Assembly (NCBI RefSeq): GCF_003945595.2
Contig: NW_024103729.1
Coordinates: 2,104,950-2,168,949 of the forward strand
DNA: 64,000 bases
Reading direction: 5' to 3'
Source: Pipra filicauda
Taxonomy: Eukaryota; Chordata; Aves; Passeriformes; Pipridae
The first letter of the stretch is position 1. Every line of letters begins with the position of its first letter. Shown piece after piece: positions 1 to 11,400 of the stretch. Below the pieces are notes generated by a model, which was given only the letters and a program-made list of their open reading frames with translations, had not been told where the DNA came from and did no database searches. Position numbers and translations under genes: made by a program.

Positions 1-400
1 CAACACCATTAAAACATTCCTGTTGGCCTCTCCTCATTTTCTTTTCTCTCAAAGTACTTCTTACATATTCTTGAACAGTCTTCATTTATACTACTCCGTG
101 CACTGCTAGAACATCAAGATTCTTCGATGATGAAAGTTTTGTATGGTGGCATAAAATCATTTTAGCCTGGATATATTCACTGCAAATAATCAAAACAATG
201 AATTGCAGAATATATATCTCATTAGTCAGATTATTCAGAAAGATACGACCGAGGTGTGAATACTGGTCTGAAAAAATAATGTATTTCTGCAGCTTTTCTC
301 CTAAGGGAGTAATATTTTTGAAACTTATTTATTACACAAATACGGTACCATACAGTGAAACTTTCGAGCTTCATTCTTAGGGTGGTTTAGCTGCATAAAT
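1..400. other. AT-rich upstream flank, nothing recognised
   Basis: AT-rich sequence before the first CpG island. A 60-codon open frame is present, but it has no family resemblance and no coding-type composition. I see no repeat or exon here. Confidence 0.5.
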
Positions 401-599
401 TCAACGAAGAAGTAAACATAATTCAACGGCCGTTAAGATCTTGATACTGGCTGCTTTTATTGGACTATATCCTCTAACTCTCTGGGATGTAAATTTCCGG
501 CGATAACCTGTGCAGCAATAAACTTCATTCAGCCACAAGAGTGTGCATGTGAGAGGATTGCAAATCTGCTCCGCCAAACCAGAATTAGCCGGTATCGCA

Positions 600-1300
600 G
601 GAATGAAAGAGCGTGGAGATTTGAAATTGCAGGGAATGGAGACAAGGCGGTGCAGAAGACGAGCCGCCTGGGGGGCAGGGGGCCCCAGACCAGTGCCGCA
701 CTCCAATGGAAAATAAGCCCCGGGGCGGCGAGCAGGGGCGAGGCTGAGCGGGGCCGGGCGCAGGTGGACACCGCAGCCCGCAGCAGCTCTCGGGGCTCGG
801 GCTGGGCTGACAGCGGGGGCTCGGCGCCGTGGCGGGCAGGGACGGCGGCGCTGGCGGAGCCCGGCGCGGTGAGTACCTCGGGAGGAGCCGGGAGCCGCCG
901 CACCGCACCCGCACCGGCACCGGGACGGGAGCGGGCAGGGACCGCCTGCGGCAAAGGCGCGCAGGGCTGGGCCGGGCCGGGCCGGGCTGTCCCCGCACGG
1001 TGCAGCGCGGGCAGGGGCGCGGGGCTGCCCGGGGACTGCGGGGACCCCTGTGACTCGCGGCGGGCCGGGAGCACCGCTGCCGCAGCGGGGTAACTCGCGG
1101 TCATCCTTTGTGCTCCGCGGGCGGGCGGTGCCGCCGCCGCGCCGCCCTCCCGAACGCCGCCCCCGCCGCAGCCCCGCGGGCCGTGCCCGGGCCCCCGCCC
1201 TGCCCGCCACCGGCGCTGCTGCGCTGCCCCCGGAGCAGCCCCGGCGCGGGCAGGGGCGGCCGTGCTCGCCCCGGCGGTGTTTCGCGTAGGGGAACCTCAC
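600..1300 (+). promoter_or_regulatory. SLC16A14: CpG island promoter of SLC16A14
   Basis: The base composition changes abruptly from AT-rich to very GC- and CpG-rich at about 650 and back again at about 1300. A CCAAT box lies at 703-707, and GC boxes are frequent. There is no TATA box at a sensible distance, which fits a housekeeping-type dispersed promoter. The island lies 4.5 kb upstream of the SLC16A14 start codon and contains a strong + strand splice donor at 869, so it most likely drives SLC16A14 from a non-coding first exon. Long open frames on both strands (up to 348 codons) come from high GC content depleting stop codons; they are low-complexity Pro/Arg/Ala/Gly strings and not genes. 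Confidence 0.7.
720..868 (+). other. SLC16A14: Putative non-coding exon 1 of SLC16A14 (5' end uncertain)
   Basis: The donor GCG|gtgagtacc at 868/869 is a near-perfect 5' splice site inside the CpG island. It is the best upstream partner for the acceptor just before the SLC16A14 start codon. The transcription start is not visible in the sequence; I placed the left edge shortly after the CCAAT box as a guess. The exon would be purely 5' UTR. That the first exon is non-coding is inferred from gene structure. Confidence 0.5.
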
Positions 1301-4300
1301 TGGAGTGCTGGGGGAAGGCTCAGCATGTGGAGCTCCCAAATCTGTTATCTTGGGGCGAAAAGTACATCCCCTGCCTTCGGGCTGCTCTCGTAACCCTGTA
1401 CAAAACAAAGGTGCATGCCTGGTGAAAGCTGACCATTCCCTTGGCAAAAGCTGCCCGTTCCCTTAGGAGAAAAATGTTTTACTGCCTAAACCAATCCCCG
1501 CAGTCCCCGGGGACGTGGCACCACGCGTGGGTCGCACCGCGGCAGAACAGCACCGAGGGATCGCCCGGGGAGGTCAGAGCAGGGCTTGGGAAACAGCTCC
1601 CGGGAAGGGACAGCAGGGCAGCACCCCCAGTCTGGAAATGGAACCGCTACCGACTTTATGCAAACTTGTGACCCTGGCAGTTAGCCTTTTGAACATTTAA
1701 TTTCCCCGATTTTGTGTTCTTTGCTGGACACACACTCCTGCCACTGTGGCTCGGTGTGGCCAGTGTTCGCATCTCCAGTGAAGTCGTTGACAGCTGAAGT
1801 GCTCGTGTTGGCTAGGTGAGGTCAGACTGCCAAAACATATGAAAACCAAAATAAACGATGTTTTTAACAATGTTTTTTCTGTATGCCTTCAGCAGACAAA
1901 TAATTACATGTGGTATGTCTACTGGGAATATTGCAAAGCAAAACTCATTACTAGTTATAATACGTTTATGAGTTATCCATTGGAAGTGCCTCTAAAGTAC
2001 GATTTTATTCTATAACTTTTAATACTGAGGCAGTCGCGTGCTAGAAGAGGTTGCCCAAGTATATGTCAATTATTCATCATACGGACTTGATATCAAGATC
2101 AGATGTTTTTCAGTGATCTAGTTCAACTACAGGCTAGAGAGCCATAGCTCCGCTGATGGTACAGGGAACTTGGGTGTTTTGCTGCTAACTATGGTCTTAT
2201 TACAGCACCTGCATTTGCCCCTGAAATAGCTCATGAGTCAGATTTTCAAAAAAGCTCAGCATCTTTCCAGTCACTACTATCTGGGCCATTTTTCTGAGAG
2301 CTCTGCATACTTTGTGTGCATACAGTCCTAAAAGCTTTTCTGAAAAAAAAAAAATCTAGATCTTCTCCAGCTGACCAAACAGGAATCCAGATTCTCCTGC
2401 CTTTAAATGCAATTCCCTGTGAGGGGCTGTATTCAAACATTGTTACTGTGAATGGGTCTTCACTGCCTTGCTTACTGGGGAAACTGGCCTGCCTCTCTAG
2501 GATTTCATAATTACAAAGACTCCCTTGGTCTCCTCTGCCTTTCATGAGACTGTTTTTGGCTGTGCTGTGGTGTGGGAAGAAGGCTGAGGACAGGTAACTG
2601 CATTTCTCCTGGGCACAACAGGCCATGGGGCGATGAGTCAGTACTGGGAAGGTGATCCAGGCATCCATTCCTTGCTTTATCCAGAGCCTGAGAGTCTGTG
2701 CAGTTATTGGAGATGACTTGCCTGCTTTTGAGTGAATTCACTCTGAAATTGTGACGTTAGGGAAAAGTTAACAGTAAAACAGTAATAATAAGCAAGAATC
2801 TAGTTCAAAGGGAAAATATATGCATTTTCTGAAGATTTGTGGAGGTTGATGCAAGTATGACATTAACTTGCATCTACTCAATCTAAGCCCATTCTGTCAG
2901 CAAGACTGCAGAGATGAGTGTCATATCTTTGTAGCTCAATGTCAATTATTTTTGCTTCAAATAATTTAAAATAGGTAAAAGCTGTGTCAGTTTTCTGTCC
3001 AAAGAAGAAAATTTTTGTATCCAGTATCAGGATTCAGGTGTGTACAAAACCAGTCAAAAGCATAAAAGAGAAAGGTGAGGCCTCACATTTAATCCTGACT
3101 CTGAATTTTCAGTTACATAATTTTGTATTCCATTATCAAAGATGTACTGTAATATCCATCATACATTTTCATTAATCTTATGCAGAGCATGTATAATAGC
3201 TTGTGATTTTCCTTCATTCTGCTATTTCTCATGATTTCCCATTAGCATGATTATTCACTGTGTTTATCGCCTTTATGCAGTTAGTCTTCTCTCTTGTGAG
3301 TGGGCTGAATCCTCCATAGGTGGTCCTCTAAACTACAGCAACAGGGGATCTGGCTCCAAGTACATTGTTAGGAAAGAGTTGGGATGTCACCTTTAAGACC
3401 TACTCTTTGTAGAGGAAGGATGAGCTACGTTTGTAACTAAGGCTATCCCAGGCTGTTGTCTTATCATCAAAAAACAAGTCTGCACCCCCACATGGCTCTG
3501 CCTGGCTCCCCTGCTACCCTTCCTGCCTCAAACACGCTGCAGGACCTCTGGAAAGACCTCTAAGCACCATCCCCATTCTTCTTGTTTCTCAGTTTGGAAA
3601 GCAAAGCCTATAAGGCATTTCAGTACCTGTTTCCACTGGCAGCCAGGTGTGGACTCATCAATCGATCCCACTTTATCTGTCCATGCAGTGTTAAATGTAC
3701 ACAAGTTCTTGTTCTTCCTCCCTGTCACCAATACCTGCCATAGCCAAATTAGGGCTAGGGAGAACTTAGTCACTGAAGAGTATTTGTGAAAAATTTGATG
3801 CCAGGATTACAACATATTTTAGCTCCAGCTCACTGTATGAGGCAAATCAGTGTGCTCTTGGAGGAACCTACGTGTCCAAGCTGCCCTTAGTTACACATTA
3901 TTGCCTGTAGTGCCAGGAAGGGTCAGGTGGCACTTGACTGCAAAGGTAACTTACCCAACAGCCAGGCTGGGGAGGTCACACATGTCAACAGGTGTTCACT
4001 GGTGTCTGTGAGAAAAACAGCTTTGACCAGTCAGCTCTGACTCCATCTGTGTATCGGCGTGGAATACTCCAGGGCCATCTCTCTGTGTTCATCTAGCAAT
4101 CAGAAAAAAAGTAAAATCGTTTGGAAAGGTAGTACCTTGAGAAGCAAAATGCAGTCATGGATTTAAAGACAAATCTTCATTTGGTACAGAATCGGAGTTA
4201 GTCCATTCACTGCCCGTTTGCAGCAGTGAGGAGCTAGCCCAGAAAGACACCTTCTGAGGGCTCTCAGAATATATAAGGAGCTTTTTTAAACAATTTTTGA

Positions 4301-5416
4301 TAACTTTCTTCTCTGTTTCAACTGTCGTGAAGCTGATGTTTCTTTTTATTTCTCTGGAGAAGGAAAGACAAAAAATTACCATCTCTGGTAAATTGTATCA
4401 CTACATTTCTAGTCTCCATGGAAACCTATGTGGTGCTCCACAGTTGGGTAATATTTCAATCTGTTGCAGCAGAAATCAGATGGAGGGAAGGCTGGGTTCT
4501 GCACCTCGCATGTTAATCAATTAAAAACGGTCTTGAAATTATTTTCACATTGTGTTGCAATCTTTGTTTAGAGTAACAACAGAATAAATTGAAGTAATCA
4601 AATTATGCTAAGTATGGCTTGCTCCTATGTACACCTATACATAACTCTGCCTGTGGGTTTGATTCTGATAGGCACTGACATTCATTTGGAAGAATTCTTT
4701 GGTTTTGGTAGGATTATAAGGATTAATACTATGGAAACTGAAAGCATAATAGCAAACTGTTTGTCACATTGACTCTACTAAAAAGCTTGCCAGAGAGGTA
4801 GTAACAATCCCCTTGTTGTGATTTATGTAAGCAAAGCGTTTTCAAAATCAAGAACCGTAATTCTTTATCTTTTGCTGTCTTCATTCTTGTTCTGCCATTG
4901 CTAAGGAAGAAATACATCTGAAAACTGGTTTCCTCTGAAAAGATGGGGTAACTTCAACTACTTGCCTCTTGAGGATTTCATTTCTTTACTCAAAGCTTTA
5001 TGAACTTGAACACAAAGGCGCAAAATCTTACTGGGACAGCAAAAGGTGATACAGTGAAGAAATATAGAGAGAGAGACCAGTCTTTTTTGGGACCACAGTC
5101 AACCCATGAAGAGTGAGTGCTCTCAGCCACCTGAAAGTAAGTAGAATCTATAGTAATGGAAATAATGCAGCCTACTCTTAGCCTGTAAATACTCCTGCAT
5201 AGACAGCCATGATAATAAGGTACACAAAGAAATAAATTAATTGGACAATTTTCTAAGCATTTTACATTTGAACACTGAAATCACAATATTAACTTGAGAA
5301 CTGCACTAAATAAAAGTGGCGAAATATGATAGGGATTTGTGGTATTCACTGTAGCCAAAATAAAAAGTCTGATATTTTTGTGTGTATTTTGTAGGTATTT
5401 ACTGCATTTGTTTCAG
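869..5416 (+). other. SLC16A14: Intron 1 of SLC16A14
   Basis: From the second half of the CpG island into ordinary AT-rich sequence. No conserved coding exon, RNA gene or clear transposon seen. The right end could be 5394 or 5416, because two acceptors (gtag and ttcag) lie 22 bases apart just before the start codon. Confidence 0.5.
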
Positions 5417-8400
5417 AATACTGTGGAGAAAATGTATGCTAGTCGAGAGGATATTGGGTATGATTTTGGAGACAACTCAAAAGTTGGAAGTAAGCCAATT
5501 AAGCCTAATCCAAACATCGATGGAGGATGGGCTTGGATGATTGTATTTTCCTCTTTCCTTGTGCACATACTTATCATGGGTTCCCAAATGGCCCTTGGAG
5601 TACTCAACATGGAATGGCTTGAAGAGTTTAATCAGAGCCGTGGCTTAACAGCGTGGGTCAGCTCCCTCAGCATGGGCATTACACTTATTGTGGGTATGTT
5701 TTAGCATCAGTTACTTCAAAACTACACAGATTTTTAGAATATGTTTGCCATTCATCCCTAAAGTATTTTCTTAGTTTCCCATTTTATTAGCAGAGCTGAC
5801 AAAGTTGTCCTGAGTTGCCTTTTTGAAGTCCCTAGGACGAGTTTTACAATTTAGATGGAAAAGGGAACAACAGGGAAGATGATAGGGATGTCAGTCCAGG
5901 AGACGGGATGAGCAGGAAAGGAAGCCTGTGACTTCAAGGTCTCACTACAATTAAGGAAACAGATGATCTGTGAAGCTTGTGGTCCTTTCTGTACTCTATC
6001 TAGGAGGAGAAAATGTTGAATTCAGTTTATATTTAAGTTTGGCAGCTGAATTAAAACTTACTTTTTAAGTTGTGGTTGGATCAATCCAAAATAATACCTG
6101 GAGGATATGGTTGCATGTATGTGTATATATACACCTATGGCTCCCTAAATGAAGACTGAAAAAGCTGTGTTTAGATCTGCCTAAAATATCCCACTGAAAA
6201 CACAATAAAATGTTTACTTTCTAGTTATTTATGAAAAAGGCCTGCACTCACACAGCATCAGCACTGGGAACAGCAGTTTCAGCTTTTTCCTCTGTTTAAA
6301 CTGTCTATCCTTCATGAGGCAACTCTGATTTTAGGTCTTGCAGGTATTTGCTAAGTATTTGATCAGTTGGTCATATTTTTCTTTGCATAATTTTAAGCAG
6401 TAATATGGAAAATAAACTGAATTGCACAAGTTGCCTGATGTTTTACATTTTATTTAAAGCATTAAAAAAGTCAATGTGAAAAATTGCTAGAGCAGAAGAA
6501 TGAAATAAATAATTTGTCTTTTCTCTTTTTTTTTTCATGTTTTTTAACAGGTCCTTTTATTGGTTTATTCATCAGCATGTGTGGGTGCCGCCTGACAGCT
6601 ATAATTGGAGGGATATTGAATGCCCTGGGTTGGATCCTGAGTGCCTATGCCTCCAGTGTGCACTACCTCTTCCTTACGTTTGGAGTGACAGCCGGTAAGA
6701 GCTGCACTAATGTTTGAAAGTTCAATTACTTTTGATTCCTTTGAAGGTTATCCGAGTGAGTCAAGAGGGAAGTTAGATTGTAAAGTTATTCCGGCTCTTC
6801 TTTCACAGTCTTTACAGCCTTTTATCTTTTTAGAAATCTTAATTATTTACTCAGTGGATTGGGCTTTTATCAGTTTTAGCCAAGTGAATATATTAGAGGA
6901 CATTTTTAATTGGACAAATTAATGTAAGCCAAACTCTAACAAATGAAATTTAAAGATGTTAAAACACTGTTGAATTATATATATAGCTAACTCCTCTCTT
7001 TGTCACAGGACGAAACAGCAAAAGCAACTCCAGGAGTTGCTCCACGTTCATACAATACCGGATTATAATAACTATGTGCTGCTTTAAAACTAAAGGGTGA
7101 AGTGGGTTACATCTGGTAGGCAGATAAGCTTTGTACAGCACCTCTCTCACTCTTCCACAGTGAGATGGGAGAGAATCAGAAAGGTAAAAATGAGATAAAT
7201 ACAGTTTAGCAGGTAAAGCAAAAGCTGTGTGCGTAAGCAAAAGAAAAATAAGGAATCATCCACTACTTCCCATGGGCAGGCAGGTGTTTAACCATGTCCA
7301 GTAAAGGAGGGCTTGGTCACGTGTAGCTGTTACCTGGGAAGAAAAATGCCGGAGCTCCAAATGCCCTCTCTTTCTCCTTCTTTCCCCCAGTTTTATTACT
7401 GAGTACGACATGAAATGGTGTGGGATATTCCTTCAGCCAGTTGGGGTCCCCTATCCCACTGCATCCCCTCCCAGCTTCTTGTGCTCCCCCAGCCTGTTCA
7501 CTGTTGGGGGGTGTGAGAAACAGGAAAGGCCTTGGTGCTTGTGCCCAGCAACAGCTAAAACATGCTGTGTTATCAGCTGTAGTTGGGCCTCAAATCCAAA
7601 ACACGGACTGTGTGAGCTGCTAGGAAGAAAATCAACTCTATCCCAGCCTCAATTAGGATAATTTATGATGCTGGATTTCATACCTAATTTCTAATAAAGG
7701 ATATTCACATTGTATCAGCAATCATGTATAGCAACAAATAGTGCTACACTTTTTTACAACCAAAATGACCGAAGTAATATTTTGTTATTTTAATTGAAAT
7801 TAGATGTCTAGAAAACCTTTTGTCTTGTAAGACCCTGATCAAAATATGAAAAGGCATTTTTCTTCAAAATCAACAGATCCTTAGTGCCTGAATGCTCATG
7901 TTCTAGCAGTAATGTGTCTTGTGAAAAAATTTAGTTACTTTAAGTAAGTTATGTAGAATAGCCCAGTATTATCTGCTTAAAGCACTACTTCATTTTATTT
8001 ACTGTTCATTTCTGCAAAGAGATACTATTAATAGATATGAAGCAGAAATGTGAAAGTTACTCAGGTAAGAAATATAAAATTTGGGCTTTACTTATCATCT
8101 GAGCAACACTGAGCAATCAAGGGGCTTTGAAATATTACTCACTCCACGGATAACATGGCCAGCTATGTTTGCAAATGAAGCACAGTGTCTGTATTATATG
8201 TGACAGATGGAAACGTCATGAAAAAAAGGAATTGTTTGTAATACTAATAATAGCTTCAGTACTCGGCATTCTCTTAAACCGTCCTTTCATAGAATTTCAT
8301 AGAAAGCTACAGAATTTCTATACAGAAATTTTGATTTAGCCTTCTGGGTGGAGAAATATTAAAACTAGCAATGGTCACTGTGCTGACTCTTTATACCACC

Positions 8401-11400
8401 ATACCATAGACTTCAGTAATGTAAATTCCTGAACAAAGAACAACGGCCACAGACAGGGTTTTGCCTTTTTCAGAATTTCTGTTTCTGTATATATTGAATA
8501 TAATTGAGCAGGCAGGAATCTACATATTTTTCCCTCAGCCCTTGCTGCTTTTCAGGAAGAGCACACACAAAGTGACAAAGATTATATGGAAAAAATTCAG
8601 AAGCAAACTTTTATGTGAGGTGGAAAAATAAAATGGTGTTGCAGGAGTAATTCTGGCCAGAAAAGCAGTGCCTCAGATGTTCCTTCCAGCTCCATGAGAC
8701 CTCCGTTCACTGTCCCCTGACTCACCATCTCCTTGACTCACCGGTCCCTGGCTCACCACCCCCTCACACATGGTTTCCTCACTCACCCCTCGCCTTGGGC
8801 TCTGCCCACTCAGTCCCATCCCCTTGCTCACGGTCACCTCATTCCCTGCCACCCCAGGGAAGTCTGTGCCATGTTCTCATGGCTGCTGTTCCCTTACAGT
8901 GACCGCCTCTTGCTGCCATCACTTCTGGGCCCCCGTGCTGTGCCTGTGGGCTTACTCATGGCTCCTGCCTTCTCACAGGATGTCCCTGTGACCCCGACCG
9001 TGTCTCCCTGTCCGCAGCCAGCCCTCTGCCTCAGCCCATCCCGGGGGGTTACCTCAGAGTGGTTCCCCTTCCCCAGCTCCTCACAGCCTGGTCCCCTCAC
9101 CTCCTGGCCGACAGCTCCAGCCCCGCTCTGCTCTCCTCCCCTCAGCAGCAGCGTGGGGGCAGAGGAGCCTTCTCCCCTCACCCGTCCTGGAGCCGCTGGC
9201 ACTGGCAGGCCCTGTGGGCTGGGGGCAGACTGTCCCCGAGGCCCTGCATGGCGGGGGCAGAGCCGAGCTGGCCCTGACGAATCTGTGAGGAAAAGGCAAG
9301 GAGAGACCTGCGGCCCCGTGTGTGCCTGTGAGGCAGGTACATGAGGCCTTCACTTGTAATCAGACTGTCTCTCGCTATGTAGCCCACAGAATGAAAAGAT
9401 AACACCATTTTAAAATGCTGTATTCTTGGGGAAACACGGTGAGCGCTGGTGCAAGCAGGAGCTGATTCCTCACTGCAGCCAGCAGTGAGGGGCAGGAGAG
9501 CTCCAGGGCAGCCTGAGGAGCAGGAGGTCTCCAGGGGGGAAAAGAGGCTTCCCTGAACTCTGTGGCTGGGGAGGGGCATTTGTGCAAAATAAAAACCTGA
9601 ATGTGTATTTGCCTAGCAAAGAAATAAATACTTCTAATAGGCAAAACGAGTCAGCACCGGTCATGGTCACTGCTGTGATGTTGAAGGGCTTTTTTTCAGG
9701 CTTTGCTGGAATCACTGTTCTTTCTCTCACCTAGCTGTAGCTAGGTCATGCTGTAGCTGCTTGCAGCTGTGTTATCACCTGTTTAGGAAAACTTTTAAAC
9801 CCCAAAACACTCTTCTGAATTATGATCACATTGTATTGGGAAGCATCTTCTGCATACACCTGTACCAGTCCAAATTCCTCTGTGAGGAATAGGCTGTGAG
9901 AAAAAATGGGCAACTGTCTTCTTTAATGATGAGTTTGCACAGCTCTTAACACTTTCTGCTTGAAGTATATACCATGAATACCTTGTTTTTTAACTACAGG
10001 TGAGGAGGTTTCTACAAAATTAGAGATCTGCCTTTTAAGACTTAGCCTGTGCAGCTACTGTGTGGCCCTCCCTGGACTTCCTTGGAGTGCCCAAACAGAA
10101 CCAGCCTGGAAGCCACCCAAGGTCCCCCCACCGTGCTAAGCCCTGGTGCTGACTCCTGAAACACATATCGTGGTCACTGCGGCACCACAGTTACAGAGCA
10201 AGGACAAAACCAGTGTGAATCTTCACTGCTGGTGAACTTAGGGGAAAGCAGCAAGATGTGCTCACTAAGCAGTTCGGGTCACTGATACAATCAGATGCAG
10301 GTATTGCAAATGCAGAATAGGGTGTGTCTGTGTTTGTCCTCACATTAACTGTCCCTGATTGGTTGTGGCACGTTTGTGCCCTTCCAGCAGTGTCATGCTG
10401 AACTGAGGTAAGGTTTTATCTTCCACGTGTTTAAGTTTCTCCAGCAGTTAAATATCTGTTTTGTATTCTCACTAGAATGAGTACTGAAAATGTTGGAAAA
10501 CACTACAGGACAGAAATGAAAGCTGACATCAGAATTGAATATTAATTTTTATTATTGGTTTTACCAGTATGCTTGCATAAAAGTTAGGAATAAAACTGAT
10601 CTGTTTTTCATTGCTTTTTACATTGTTGGCAAAAAGTTTAAATTTATTTAGGATTTTTTTTTTATTATTTTCATAGGCATTGGAAGTGGCATGGTTTATC
10701 TGCCTGCAGTGGTCATGGTGGGGCAGTATTTTCAGAAGAGAAGAGCGCTTGCACAAGGGCTCAGTACCACAGGAACAGGATTTGGAGCTTTCTTAATGAC
10801 TGCCTTACTGAAGTACCTCTGCACTGAATTTGGGTGGAGAAATGCCATGTTCATCCAGGGTGCCATCTCTCTGAACCTTTGTGTCTGTGGGGCACTTATG
10901 AGACCTCTCTCCCCCAAAGACCTGAGTGAAAAATCTGTTGTGAGAAGTAATAGTGAAGATAATCAAGCAAAAGCTCTGTCCCATTCTACAGAGACTATAA
11001 AATCTAATGGAGTCCTCGGTGAAGAACCAGAGAAAAAAGAAGAGGCAACAAATGAAGGAGTGCTTGAGAGTGCTCAGCACATAGAAATCGGAGGTAGCTC
11101 TGGGAGCGGAAGGAATATGTATGGACTGCGCTTGCTTAAGACAGTGAGCCAGCTGACACTTACAGTCAGGAAGGGCTTTGCACTATGGTACTCCAGCTAC
11201 TTTGGAGCTGCATCACTGTTTACCAATAGAGTATTTGTGGCCTTTATAATTTGGGCTTTGTTTGCCTATAGCAGCTTTGTCATTCCCTTTATTCATCTTC
11301 CAGAAATAGTCAAGCAGTACAACTTATCTAGGCAGGACAATGTATTTCCTTTGACATCCATTATAGCAATTGTTCATATTTTTGGTAAAGTGATCCTTGG

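Noticed and set aside
401..1447. 348-codon minus-strand open frame and other long frames in the first CpG island
   Set aside because: They are low-complexity Arg/Pro/Ala/Gly sequence produced by GC-rich DNA with few stops, with overlapping frames on both strands and no domain.
8733..9344. 203-codon plus-strand open frame
   Set aside because: Starts in a degenerate repeat, lies within an intron of SLC16A14 and has no domain.
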